Positions 8,329 through 17,540 of a stretch of 36,268 nucleotides of DNA are shown in pieces. The stretch covers positions 1-36,268 of the forward strand of contig CAZSNT010000105.1 in the NCBI GenBank assembly GCA_964607765.1, read 5' to 3'. The DNA is from CAZSNT01 sp964607765 (GTDB taxonomy: Bacteria; Verrucomicrobiota; Lentisphaeria; Oligosphaerales; JABHEG01). Within the stretch, counting starts at the first letter, position 1, and each line of letters opens with the position of its first letter. The notes beneath the pieces were generated by a model, which saw only the letters and a program-made list of their open reading frames with translations, made no database searches and had not been told where the DNA came from. Both the position numbers and the translations under genes were made by a program.

Positions 8329-9716
8329 CGGCAGACGGTCCCGTGCGTGTGGACAGAGGCATCGGCGGCAAGGCCTCGGTCCGGTTTGGCGGGGCCGAGT
8401 GTCTGCGGGTGGCGCGTCTGGCGGACGAACCGGGGAATCTGACCGTGTTCGTGGTATTCGAACGGCGTGCGGAGCAGGTATCCGAACGCAAGTGGCAACG
8501 GCTGCTGTCGTGCTGGGACGGCAAGAGCGCCGGAGACAACAAGCGGCCGAGTTTCCTGATGTGCACACGGGAGGGAACGGCTGTTGCGGCGTGCATCAAG
8601 GATGAGCTGTTGTCGAACCGGCATCGCGGCGAGCTGTGGGTGGGTGCCAACATGCAGGCCAAGCACCAATACCTTCTCGGTGATATTGCCGAGATCCTGA
8701 TCTACGACCACGGGTTCCTCGTGGACGAACAGATCCAGAAGGTGCGGGCGTACCTGCGTGGGAAGTGGGGCATCCGCGAGGACCCGGACGAGGCCTGGAC
8801 GCGACGCGGTATTCTGAGCGATGCCCCGAAACGCACGACTGACCGGCTGCCTCTCTCGGATCAGGCGAACGGCGGCGCCTGGGTTCCGTTCGAGTCCATG
8901 TGGGACGAGTTCGGCGGGCCGCGGCTGGATGCGGACAAGTGGTGGGACCACAACCCGCGCTGGTACGGCCGGGCGCCGTCGAGGTACCTGGGCGAAGGGC
9001 AAAACGTGCACGTGTCCGACGGCGCGATGCACATTGTGATGAAGCGCGACGAATCCCTGCCCCGGGAGAAGCTCTACAAGAACGGGGAGGAATACCACGA
9101 CTACTCGGCAGGGAGCATTGTCTCGAAGCAGCCCGTCCTTTACGGGTACTTCGAAATACGGGCTCGAGCCATGGATTCAGCCGGCTCGAGTGCGTTCTGG
9201 TTCAGCTCCCGAGTGAAGCACACCAAGTCAGGCAAGCCCTACCGTTCCGAGATCGACGTGTTCGAGATAGGCGGCAAAGCGCCGGACCACGAGCGCGCCT
9301 TCCACATGAACGCGCACATCTTCGAGACACCGAAGGACGGCCCCCGACACTGGAGTAAAGGCGGGACATGGGAAGCCCCATTCCGGCTCGCGGACGACTA
9401 CCACGTCTACGGCCTGGAGTGGGCCCCGGAACTGCTCGTGTACTACGTGGACGGAGTGCCTGTACGGCGCATGCCCAACACACACTGGCACGCGCCCATG
9501 TTCATGATCTTCGACTCCGAGACCATGGGCAGCTGGCTCGGCATGCCGAAGGACGCCGACCTGCCTTCGACATTCAGCACAGACTACGTGCGTGTCTGGA
9601 AGAACGCGGCGACAAAGGGCGCCTGGCAGGAGACGTACACGACGCACGGCGATCCCACGGCAGCGACGAAGATCACGCGGTACGTCAGGTCGCTGGACGG
9701 GCACGGGAAGGAGTGA
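8325..9716 (+). CDS. GH16 family glycoside hydrolase (agarase/porphyranase/carrageenase-like), main frame of a frameshifted gene
   Basis: Endo-acting beta-galactanase-type glycoside hydrolase. Residues 1-155 of this frame continue a LamG-like domain (ASVRFGGAECLRVA through IAEILIYDHGFLVDEQIQKVRAYLRGKWGI). From about 188 to 440 lies the GH16 jelly roll: VPFESMWDEFGGPRLDADKWWDHNPRWYGRAPSRY (printed here as separate visible strands WDEFGG, DADKWW, WYGRAPSRY), SIVSKQPVLYGYFEIRARA, SSAFWFS, and the catalytic signature SEIDVFEIGG with nucleophile E309, D311 and acid/base E314. YHVYGLEWAPELLVYYVDGVPVRR closes the fold. The WYGRAPSRY and SSAFWF segments resemble enzymes acting on marine galactans such as agar, porphyran or carrageenan; that assignment is by memory of the family. 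The GTG at 8325 is not a natural start: the true N-terminus is the fragment at 8122. The protein would be secreted if the frame were intact. Confidence 0.9.
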   Translation: MTADGPVRVDRGIGGKASVRFGGAECLRVARLADEPGNLTVFVVFERRAEQVSERKWQRLLSCWDGKSAGDNKRPSFLMCTREGTAVAACIKDELLSNRHRGELWVGANMQAKHQYLLGDIAEILIYDHGFLVDEQIQKVRAYLRGKWGIREDPDEAWTRRGILSDAPKRTTDRLPLSDQANGGAWVPFESMWDEFGGPRLDADKWWDHNPRWYGRAPSRYLGEGQNVHVSDGAMHIVMKRDESLPREKLYKNGEEYHDYSAGSIVSKQPVLYGYFEIRARAMDSAGSSAFWFSSRVKHTKSGKPYRSEIDVFEIGGKAPDHERAFHMNAHIFETPKDGPRHWSKGGTWEAPFRLADDYHVYGLEWAPELLVYYVDGVPVRRMPNTHWHAPMFMIFDSETMGSWLGMPKDADLPSTFSTDYVRVWKNAATKGAWQETYTTHGDPTAATKITRYVRSLDGHGKE

Positions 9717-9765
9717 GTCGGCGACCGCGGGGACTATTCCAAAAACGCTCTATGGGGCATGCACG

Positions 9766-9899
9766 CCCTGGGACCGCCGAGCACCAGCTCGGCATCAGGG
9801 AAACCAACACAGGTGAGTCCGAAGCCGAGCTGGTGCTCGGCATCAGGAAAACCAACACAGGTCAGTCCAAAGCCGAGCTGGTGCTCGGCGGTCCCAGGG
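9766..9899. repeat. three 18-bp palindromes at 48-bp period inside a 28-bp inverted repeat
   Basis: GCCGAGC-ACCA-GCTCGGC at 9776-9793, and GCCGAGC-TGGT-GCTCGGC at 9824-9841 and 9872-9889, start exactly 48 bp apart. The two 30-bp spacers (9794-9823 and 9842-9871) are copies of each other with three differences. The outermost copies are enlarged into a perfect 28-bp inverted repeat (9766-9793 with 9872-9899). The first palindrome has its loop inverted relative to the other two. The array lies between the convergent ends of the GH16 gene (9716) and the minus-strand gene ending at 9940. Confidence 0.95.
9872..9889. terminator. candidate bidirectional terminator hairpin
   Basis: A 7-bp GC-rich stem (GCCGAGC/GCTCGGC) with a 4-nt loop lies in a convergent intergenic region, which is where a bidirectional terminator is expected. 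The two upstream copies at 9776 and 9824 could serve equally well. None is followed by a T run on either strand, so this is not a classical intrinsic terminator. Confidence 0.35.
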
Positions 9900-9939
9900 A
9901 GCAACGGGAACAAACCGATACAGCGCGGAGCGCGACCGG

Positions 9940-11397
9940 TCAGGGCCGGGAGATGGGCAGGTTCGTGTAGACACGCGCCTGGAACGGGGGCAGGTCAGCC
10001 GCTATGACTGCGGGGTCGGCCGCGCTGACGGCCGGCTCAAGCGGGACCTGTTGTCCGTCGTGCAGCGTGCGGAGCCGTGCGGTGTTTGCGAGTTCCGGTA
10101 CTCGGAGCACGAAGGAAGCGGCCTGTGACCGGGGATTGACGACGCAGACCAGCCACCTGTAGTTGTGGTAAAGGACGCGTGTGAGGATGGTCCCCTCACA
10201 CTCGACGGCGGCCGGTTTTGTGCAGCCCTGAGCCAGGATGCCCGAGGCGGTTCTGAATCGACGCGTGAGCGGCGTGAGTTGCTGAAGACCCGGATGGCCG
10301 GCTCCGACGTCGGTTGTTGGTCCGAGCTCGAACAGGACTCCCTTGGCTCCCGCCGCCACAGCAAGCCAGGCCATGAACTCCGGATCCTGGGAGGCGGCGG
10401 CGGCCGGCGGCGGCGTGCCCGGCACAATGGCCCAGACAACTTCCTGCGCCTCTGCGCGGGCTGCAATCGCCTGTGTCCAGCGTTGATGACACGGGCGGTC
10501 AGCCGCGGCCGAGGCAGTCCCCGGCGTGGGCCGCAGCGCTGCGATATCGGCGTGTATCGCGCCAGTCTGGGCGACGTTGGCCATCGCCAGCAGCGGGCGA
10601 TACGGGGACGCCTTCACGAACTGCCGGTACTGCTCGGGCGTCGGTAGATTCTCGCCGTCGACTCCCGTGTGCCATGCCCAGATCAGCGGAGTCGTGGCAG
10701 TTGCCGGGTCCGGAGCACGCTCGATGGGCGGCACACCCGAAGCCGGAAGCGGCGGCACAACACCGAACGGCGGGTCATCACGCGGGTCGTGACCTGAGTA
10801 TCCCGGCGAGGCGGCGCCGGCTCGGACACAGGGCACGAGCGTGGTGACGCCCGCGAGCAGAGCCTGTGCCTGACCACCATCGTCGAAGCTCCCCGCGATC
10901 AGGCCGGTAACGAAAACCGGCACACCGTTGACCAGGAGAGCGCCGTTACGCGTGGGACACACCTCCAGCGCACTCGCGGAGAGCTTCGTGACCGTGGTCT
11001 GCGCCTCAGCGAGAAGCGTCCTCGATTCGCGCCTGAACAGCAGCAACCGCAGGTTCTGCACCCCGTTGGTCAGGGTGTTCGCGTCGACCCTGAGCACGTT
11101 CTCCTGCTCAACGGTGCGGTAGCGCAGCTGATTCCGCAGGTCCCGCCACTGCATCTTGCTGCGGCTTTCGCCGCTGACTTCGGCGTAGAGCCCAACATCG
11201 CCGAGTTCCTCGTCAGCCGTCCGCACTGTGACGAGCAACTCGGCTCGGTGCACCTGCTGACTGGCGTAGATGGTGTCGCGGTACCATGGCACGAGCCACT
11301 CCGCCTGTACCGCATGCTCGGCCCGTGCCAAGGACACGTGCAGGGCTGCAGTGGCGGCCGCGATGACCGCGATCAGTTTGCCGTGGGCGCTGTTCAC
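9940..11397 (-). CDS. secreted glycosidase-like protein of unknown function
   Basis: A 485-residue exported protein. The signal peptide is LIAVIAAATAALHVSLARA. An N-terminal beta-rich part (about 30-145: AEWLVPWYRDTIYAS, RAELLVTVRT) leads to NGALLVNGVPVFVTGLIAGSFDDGG, a phrase seen at the start of TIM-barrel domains in GH2-like and related hydrolases. The middle has barrel-like helices and strands (PLIWAWHTGVDGENLPTPEQYRQFV, EVVWAIVPGTPP, EFMAWLAVAAGAKGVLFEL). The last ~90 residues resemble the small C-terminal beta domain of glycosidases (LYHNYRWLVCVVNPRSQAASFVLRV, LPPFQARVYTN). I cannot identify a confident catalytic Glu pair. The GTG start has GGGAG 9 nt upstream and lies 31 bp after the stop of the giant binding-domain gene, so the two are probably co-transcribed. 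Family unassigned. Confidence 0.8.
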   Translation of the reverse strand: MNSAHGKLIAVIAAATAALHVSLARAEHAVQAEWLVPWYRDTIYASQQVHRAELLVTVRTADEELGDVGLYAEVSGESRSKMQWRDLRNQLRYRTVEQENVLRVDANTLTNGVQNLRLLLFRRESRTLLAEAQTTVTKLSASALEVCPTRNGALLVNGVPVFVTGLIAGSFDDGGQAQALLAGVTTLVPCVRAGAASPGYSGHDPRDDPPFGVVPPLPASGVPPIERAPDPATATTPLIWAWHTGVDGENLPTPEQYRQFVKASPYRPLLAMANVAQTGAIHADIAALRPTPGTASAAADRPCHQRWTQAIAARAEAQEVVWAIVPGTPPPAAAASQDPEFMAWLAVAAGAKGVLFELGPTTDVGAGHPGLQQLTPLTRRFRTASGILAQGCTKPAAVECEGTILTRVLYHNYRWLVCVVNPRSQAASFVLRVPELANTARLRTLHDGQQVPLEPAVSAADPAVIAADLPPFQARVYTNLPISRP

Positions 11398-11428
11398 AGA
11401 GCAGGGCTCCCTCGATGCTCACATTTGC

Positions 11429-14400
11429 TCAGCGGCCGGGGCCGGCAACGCAGTAGGGGTAGTGCATGGTCGGTCCCCAAAGCCCGGCACCGTCGCGCGC
11501 GCGACAATGCACGAAGCACATGCCGCTGCCGGGCATCGTGACCTTTGTCCGGGGCACCGTTGAACGCCGGCCATCGCCCGTCAACTCCGTGTCGGGCGCC
11601 TGGTCGACGGCGAATTCGTACTCCGCAATGCCCGTGGCGTCACTGGCGCGGAATGCGAGTGTTGTCTCGGCCGGTCTCGGCGCGCAGATCATGAGACTGT
11701 CGATATAGAAGTAACGGCGTGAGGGCTGTTCCTCGAAATTGAACGAACCCAGCGAGACCATTTCGACCTGCAGATTGCTGGTGTCCGGCACGCTCTCACG
11801 GACCATCGCTTCGAGGTCGAACCATGCGGTGTGCCATTTGCCGTCCGCCACAGCGCCCGGCACTGCGCCGATGACAGGCGGGCCGTCGTCTGTAGTCGTC
11901 ATGATCCTGACACGGAGGGGCTTGCCATTGATCTGGAAGATCCAGTCTATGTCCACGCCCTTGGTCATTCGGTACTCGAAACAGACGATCGGGAACGCGG
12001 CCAGGTCGTAGGCCTCTGTGCGTGCGATGGCCAGCTGTTCGTAGCGTCGGTAGTCGTAGACCCGCAGGCAGTAGCTGCCGCCCCCCCCTGGGCGCACGGT
12101 ACGCGCCACGGGGTAACTGGAGAAATCGAAGCCGCGGTACAGCCAGCTGCCGGTGTCTTCTTCGTAGGTCTCGAAAGCCAGCACGAGGTCCGAGTCGCCG
12201 CTGACGGCGGGCTGCCGCGGCGCTGTCTTGTCCCTGGAATAGTCCATAGTCCAGTCCCACTGAACAGTCGGGCTCAGGTTGCCGGCAAAGTCCCGGACCG
12301 GACCGGCTGAGCAGCGCACTTTCGCGCCGTCCGCAAAGGGCTTGATCGCACTCGGCAGATCCGCCCAATCCAGCGAGAGCACGCCTGTCTTCGGGTCGTA
12401 AGAGAGCCCCTCCGAGCCTGTCCGGAACGTGTGCGCCCCAACCCGCATGACGAGCGAATCGATGTCCACGCCGGTTCCGACGTCGGTCACCGCCACGGAG
12501 ATTGCCGCGGGACTGGCCCGCACGCCGGGGGCAGGGGCAGGCGTCGACCAGTGCGGCGGCGTGTTGTCGACGAGGAACCGGTAGTGCCGGACCGAGCTCG
12601 GCCGGCGATTGCCGTCCAGCGCCTGCAAGTGGAAATACTGGCCGCCTTCTTTGGTTGGGTGGAGCGTGATCTGGGTGGTGTCCCCAGGCAGCTTTGTTGT
12701 GGGTGTGACGGAGGACCGTTCATGCCAGCGGTACCGGTACTCACTGATCCCGCTCGGATCGCGCGCACGCCACCGCAGCGTCACTCCCATGTTCCCGCTC
12801 ACCGCAGGCACGAGAGCCAGGTTGTCGAGGCCGAACGACGCGTTGGGCCCGGCGCTCTGGTAGCCGGTGTCGGCCAGGCAGATCGAGGAAAGATCGAACA
12901 TGCCGGGCGCAAACGGCGCGGCCCGGAGCGCCTCGGCCAGGTTGATCTCCACATGATGCCACTGATCGTCTGCCACCACGTCCGGCACTTCGAAGATCGG
13001 GGAGTTGTAGGTGTCCACGTCAGTCAACCTCACATTGCGCCACTTGCCGCTGGGATTGAGGATGATGTCCAGATGGACCTGTTGCGGTATTTTGTAGTCG
13101 AAGGTCAGCAGGGGCGTTCGGCCTGCATTGAACGGGCGGTCGAACAGCAGCAGCCCTGAGGGGCCGCACAACGCCAGGTTGGTGGCCTTCAAATACCCGC
13201 CACCGTTCACGCCGCCTTTCGGCATGAGCACGGGCAGTGCGCCCTCTCTGCCCCAGGGATTGGTGCATGGCGCGCCGGAGCGCGTGAAGCTGTTCTTGAG
13301 CGGGTAGCCCAGTAACTCGACCACTGCGGGACCATACCGATCGAGTGAACGCTGCATGGTGTAGGACCATGCGTGCTGGAACGGGGCGCCATTGACGTCG
13401 TGCCCGGCCAACTCGAACTCCACGCGTTCGCCGTCATCGAACACAACGGGAGTCCATCGCAGGTCCACCGTCAGCCGGCGCGTAGTGAATGCGTATCTGA
13501 CGGTAGGCGTTTCACAGTTGATCCGGGTACCATTCACCCGGAACTGGAGCGAATTCAGGTCCAGATTGGGACCGGTTGTCGGGGCCAAGCCCACCGTAAC
13601 CGGCGTCACTCCCCACGGCTTGCCGTCTGTGGGGTAAACTCTGGACACGGCGAGAGAGTTGGGCAGCACATCCACGGGCAGGCTGGCGATGAGTTTGCGG
13701 TCCGTGACAGCCCCCGGCGTCCACGCGTGCAGGTAGTGCGGCCCCGATCGGGTGGTCGCAAGCAAGCCGTTCTCCGCTGTCTTCTCGGCAGTAGTCCAGC
13801 GTTTGGGGGCAGCGTACCGGCTGAGGGTCAGGAGGGTTCCGGCGGCCGCGCCCGATGACGGATGAATCGCGGCGCGGACAGGCCCGGGCGCCGGAGTCAC
13901 CACGGCAAGCTCGTCCAACTTGTAGGAACAGCCTTCCCGGTTCCCGCCGATGCCGACGGCAGCATAGCCTTCGTGGAAGTTCCCGATCCGCATGTCGACC
14001 AGGCGCAGGTCAGGGTCATCCGGGCGCAACGCTGCCAGGGCGCTGCCCAGTTCGAAAGTGGCCGGCCGCCAGCGCCCGTCGGCGCGAACCCGGGCGACTG
14101 TCCCGAGCCCGACGTTCTTGACCGTCGTTTCCGAGTCTCCCGTGACGCCGACGAAATACCAACGCTCGTAGGGCTCATCGAGTTTCAGGTAGATGTTCAC
14201 CTTCACGTCGTCCGGAATGCAGTAGTTGAACTGCAGGCGTGTGCCGCTGAGCCGCATGCCCGCCAGTGGTATGCGCGCCCCGAACGAGCCGCCCGCTGAC
14301 GCGTTGGTCAGCCGCAGACACCGGCGCGGCACGGGCTTCTCCTCCCGGTCAAGATCAAGGAGCGCGCCCCCGTCCCCGCCAACCGTCTCCCAGCCCTCGA

Positions 14401-17400
14401 GATTGTGTTCGAACGAGTAGAGAACGCCGGGATGTGTCGACGACACAATCCGCGGCGCCGGCGCTGCGGAGGCGGCGACGGTGGGCTGCGGCCCGCCGGT
14501 ATCCTCATCCTGCACTTCTTTCGGGGGCGGCGGTTCGGCGTGCCGCTGCGTGGGTTTGCGCGTGTAACTGATCTTCGCCCTGGCAAACATGACGGCGTTG
14601 TCGTACGTCCAAAGCGCAATCCGGCGCCCTTTCAAGGGAGCGGGATCCTCGTAAGTCAGGACGAGTTCGTTGTCGAAGTAGTACTCGACCCGGTTGCCGA
14701 CGCGGCGCAGCTTGATGTAGTACCAGGCGCCGTGAATCGGTCTGCCCGCACTGATCCACGGTACCTTGATGATGCGTTTGCTCGGGTAGCGCTCCCGATT
14801 CCTCGGGATCAGCTCGCGGTCTGTCTCCACCACGACCTGATCTTCACGCCAAAGACGCGTCCACGTTTCGCTCCAGGTCCGGTCCCAGCCGGCAAGCGTC
14901 ACGGTGTAGCCGCTGTCCAGATTCACGCCGTCGCCACAGACGCTGATGTTGATGTCGCCTACGCGCGGATAAAACAGCGGCGTCCGCCACTGTTCCGCAG
15001 CCTGCATCTTGTGGCCCGCGTAGAACTCGACAGTCAGGTCACCGTCATACTCGGCTTTGCTCCACAATACAGCCCCGGCGCCCTCGCTCCGGCCGGCCAG
15101 GTGTGACCAGCGCGGGTCGCAGGCAAAGCGGTTGGTCACTTCCCACGTCCCGGTGCGGTACCACTGCCACGGTGCGTGGTCGAAGTAATCGTCGATGACA
15201 GCGGAACGTTCGATCCGGACCGCTGCAAAGTGCTCTGCGTCGAGCGCTCTCGGTGTCTGCAGGGCAACGCGGGTACCTGCGGGGGGCGCAGGGTCGCGGA
15301 ACGTGATCACTTCCTTGCCGCCGGACCGCACCCAGACGTAGCGCCCGTCACGGTGCAGTTCGATCCCCGTCTCGCGCTCCGCTGCGGCCGCGGCCACGTC
15401 CCGCCCAAAGCGCCGGAACCGCACCGTGCTGGTCGTTGGGTCGAAGGCCAGCGAGTAGCCGGCAGCCGGCTCGAGCGGAGCGGCCGTGTCGTGCGCGGGC
15501 TCGCCGCGGTCCGTGCAGAACAGCAGCGTTGCGTCGTCCCAGAACGGCATGGCGATCGAGAACCTGTCGAGGAAGTCGCCGTTGTGCCAGAATCGCGTCA
15601 TGTCGCTGACGGGAGCCCACGCGCCCTGCGGCGCGGACCAGTGCAGCATATAGGGGTCATCGGCGAACACGATGTTCTGCGCGGGCCGCTCCCTGTCTTC
15701 GGACCGCGTCGCGGCGACCTGAATGTCTCGAACGCGGAGACCGCGAATCCCACTCCCGTTGAATCCGAACCGCCCACGGACCGGCTCCGGTAGGGAAGCT
15801 CGGATCTCGAGTCGCCCATCCAGATAGACGCGGGCAACCCTCGGGTCGGTCAGGTCGAGCATGAACTGTCGGGTCTTCCCGCTCCATCGGCCGGTCGGGA
15901 ACTGGGCGAGGACCTCGTCAGTGTCACCTTTGATGAGGGAAAGCCGTTGCGTAGCGCTTTCCGTCTTCCGCACGGGTTGACGGAACTCGTACACGAGCTT
16001 GTGCTCCGGCCCGCCAACCTGCAAAGCGAGAGCGAGAGCGCTGCCTTTGATTCTGCTGCTCTTCGGGATGAGCAGACGACACGTGTAGACCATGGACGCG
16101 GGGAAGGCCGGCCCGACCGTGCACAGCGTCGGCTTCGAGACCAGTGCCTGCATGCCCGCGTCGGGCGGCGCGTCGGGCCGCAGCCGCCATGCGTCAGCCG
16201 CGAATGCGGTACCGGCGTACTCCAGGCCGGTCTGTGAATCGAGGGGGAACGCCGCAGTCGTGTCGATCGTCACATCATCGAAATGTGTGCTGTTTGCGCC
16301 TTTGGCATACAGCCCTGCACGGCCGCCGGTCAGCCCGGCGTGGCAGCGATCGAACAGTACGACCCCATCCACATCGGCACGGATCCGCTGGCCAAACGTT
16401 GCCACACGCAGCCGGTACCACTGGCCCGTGCGGCTCGGCACTGTTGCGGCATCCAGGACCCGAAACCCGGCCGGGGTCGCCTTGACCAGCTCCACCGCCT
16501 GCGGCTGGTTGTGGCCCGCTTCGCACTGCCAACGGAGCATGAAGTAATTGTCGGGGCCGCGGAAGCCAAAGACAAGCCCGAACTGCGAGCCGCTGCTGTT
16601 GACCGACACGGCCGCGGTGTAGTCGTCCCAGAACGGGTAACCGATGACGGCCAGGCCTGGTCCGGGCGCCGTGGCCTCCATGGAGAAAGGGTTTGGGCTG
16701 CGCAGCGCATCGGGTCTGCGGGATGACGCGGCGATGCGTTCCAGCAACAGCGGATCGTCGGCTTCCATGACGTCTTCCATCACGGAGTGCAGCTGCCAGA
16801 CACCGGAGACGAATGTCCACCGGCGCAGTGTTGCCGGGTCCGCTTCCTCGATCGCCGCCGTACGCTTCTCAACCGTGTCGCCCACAATGGACTGGTCGAC
16901 ATCAACCATGAAGTCATCAGACACATGGATCGGCGCACACTTCTGCACGGAAACGGCAGCCGGATCGGGCGGCTGCGCCAAGCCGCCAATTGCGATCTTG
17001 CCTTTCCCGAACGTGGCATCACACACTTCCGCCGCAACGTGCTCGTCCACCACCACGCTCAGACGCATGGGTCGGCGCTCGATGCGGACAGCCAGCTCTG
17101 CGGCCGCGCCCTCACGCGACAGTGGGTTGGCGGCAAGGACCTCAGGCTTACCTTCCGCAACCTTGCGCAGCGTGCAGCTTGTCCCGTCAAAAGCGACAGC
17201 GTAGTGGTTGCGTTCGTCCTGGTAGCCGAACAAGACAGTGACCGCGCCGTCGGCAACGGGCGGCGGGAGCGCCATCGTGATGTTGTAGCACGACGGAATC
17301 CGTTTCGGCACCAGCGTGTAGCGCACGCCCTCGACAGTGACATCCGTGGGCTGCGCAAGCCCAGCACTCCCGATCACAGTGAAGAGCGCGATGGTGCCAA

Positions 17401-17482
17401 GCAACACGCGCAGCCCGGCCGGCCCGACGCGACCGGACCCGCGAGCGCGACCGTTGGCGATGCAGATGGGGGAGGGTGTCAT
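11429..17482 (-). CDS. giant secreted multidomain protein with concanavalin-like and carbohydrate-binding-like modules
   Basis: A 2017-residue exported protein with no recognisable catalytic domain. The signal peptide is LRVLLGTIALFTVIGSAGLAQ. Roughly in order: five jelly-roll segments resembling LamG/DUF1080-type folds (about 46-195, 195-420, 425-600, 605-770, 770-1000; typical strands FWDDYTAAVSVNSSGSQFGLVFGF and FYAGHKMQAAEQW); a proline/acidic linker; a binding-like domain ending SYKLDELAVV (about 1025-1195); an Ig-like segment; a second binding-like domain ending SFGLDNLALVP (about 1390-1570); an FN3/Ig-like pair around DNTPPHW; a third binding-like domain ending RYFYIDSLMICAP; and a C-terminal FN3-like module. 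The three domains share a FEY/FNY/FDY strand and a W-H/W-R turn (KWHTAWFDLE, QWHHVEINLA, RWRPATFELG), so they look like internal duplications. The ATG at 17482 gives a clean signal peptide; the longer frame to 17824 crosses the promoter. Likely a cell-surface glycan-binding or scaffold protein (inference). Confidence 0.85.
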   Translation of the reverse strand: MTPSPICIANGRARGSGRVGPAGLRVLLGTIALFTVIGSAGLAQPTDVTVEGVRYTLVPKRIPSCYNITMALPPPVADGAVTVLFGYQDERNHYAVAFDGTSCTLRKVAEGKPEVLAANPLSREGAAAELAVRIERRPMRLSVVVDEHVAAEVCDATFGKGKIAIGGLAQPPDPAAVSVQKCAPIHVSDDFMVDVDQSIVGDTVEKRTAAIEEADPATLRRWTFVSGVWQLHSVMEDVMEADDPLLLERIAASSRRPDALRSPNPFSMEATAPGPGLAVIGYPFWDDYTAAVSVNSSGSQFGLVFGFRGPDNYFMLRWQCEAGHNQPQAVELVKATPAGFRVLDAATVPSRTGQWYRLRVATFGQRIRADVDGVVLFDRCHAGLTGGRAGLYAKGANSTHFDDVTIDTTAAFPLDSQTGLEYAGTAFAADAWRLRPDAPPDAGMQALVSKPTLCTVGPAFPASMVYTCRLLIPKSSRIKGSALALALQVGGPEHKLVYEFRQPVRKTESATQRLSLIKGDTDEVLAQFPTGRWSGKTRQFMLDLTDPRVARVYLDGRLEIRASLPEPVRGRFGFNGSGIRGLRVRDIQVAATRSEDRERPAQNIVFADDPYMLHWSAPQGAWAPVSDMTRFWHNGDFLDRFSIAMPFWDDATLLFCTDRGEPAHDTAAPLEPAAGYSLAFDPTTSTVRFRRFGRDVAAAAAERETGIELHRDGRYVWVRSGGKEVITFRDPAPPAGTRVALQTPRALDAEHFAAVRIERSAVIDDYFDHAPWQWYRTGTWEVTNRFACDPRWSHLAGRSEGAGAVLWSKAEYDGDLTVEFYAGHKMQAAEQWRTPLFYPRVGDINISVCGDGVNLDSGYTVTLAGWDRTWSETWTRLWREDQVVVETDRELIPRNRERYPSKRIIKVPWISAGRPIHGAWYYIKLRRVGNRVEYYFDNELVLTYEDPAPLKGRRIALWTYDNAVMFARAKISYTRKPTQRHAEPPPPKEVQDEDTGGPQPTVAASAAPAPRIVSSTHPGVLYSFEHNLEGWETVGGDGGALLDLDREEKPVPRRCLRLTNASAGGSFGARIPLAGMRLSGTRLQFNYCIPDDVKVNIYLKLDEPYERWYFVGVTGDSETTVKNVGLGTVARVRADGRWRPATFELGSALAALRPDDPDLRLVDMRIGNFHEGYAAVGIGGNREGCSYKLDELAVVTPAPGPVRAAIHPSSGAAAGTLLTLSRYAAPKRWTTAEKTAENGLLATTRSGPHYLHAWTPGAVTDRKLIASLPVDVLPNSLAVSRVYPTDGKPWGVTPVTVGLAPTTGPNLDLNSLQFRVNGTRINCETPTVRYAFTTRRLTVDLRWTPVVFDDGERVEFELAGHDVNGAPFQHAWSYTMQRSLDRYGPAVVELLGYPLKNSFTRSGAPCTNPWGREGALPVLMPKGGVNGGGYLKATNLALCGPSGLLLFDRPFNAGRTPLLTFDYKIPQQVHLDIILNPSGKWRNVRLTDVDTYNSPIFEVPDVVADDQWHHVEINLAEALRAAPFAPGMFDLSSICLADTGYQSAGPNASFGLDNLALVPAVSGNMGVTLRWRARDPSGISEYRYRWHERSSVTPTTKLPGDTTQITLHPTKEGGQYFHLQALDGNRRPSSVRHYRFLVDNTPPHWSTPAPAPGVRASPAAISVAVTDVGTGVDIDSLVMRVGAHTFRTGSEGLSYDPKTGVLSLDWADLPSAIKPFADGAKVRCSAGPVRDFAGNLSPTVQWDWTMDYSRDKTAPRQPAVSGDSDLVLAFETYEEDTGSWLYRGFDFSSYPVARTVRPGGGGSYCLRVYDYRRYEQLAIARTEAYDLAAFPIVCFEYRMTKGVDIDWIFQINGKPLRVRIMTTTDDGPPVIGAVPGAVADGKWHTAWFDLEAMVRESVPDTSNLQVEMVSLGSFNFEEQPSRRYFYIDSLMICAPRPAETTLAFRASDATGIAEYEFAVDQAPDTELTGDGRRSTVPRTKVTMPGSGMCFVHCRARDGAGLWGPTMHYPYCVAGPGR

Positions 17483-17540
17483 GTGACGGTCCCGAGGCGA
17501 TGTTTGGCAGCGCATTGACGGCGTATCGTGAGAAGATGTA

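Noticed and set aside
9766..9899. CRISPR-like array (three repeats with regular spacing)
   Set aside because: The 30-bp spacers are copies of each other and there are no cas genes, so this is a tandem element, not a CRISPR.
9368..9970. Open frame running through the palindrome array, giving a repeated GIRxTNTGxS peptide
   Set aside because: It begins inside the GH16 gene in another frame and the repeats are better explained as DNA palindromes.
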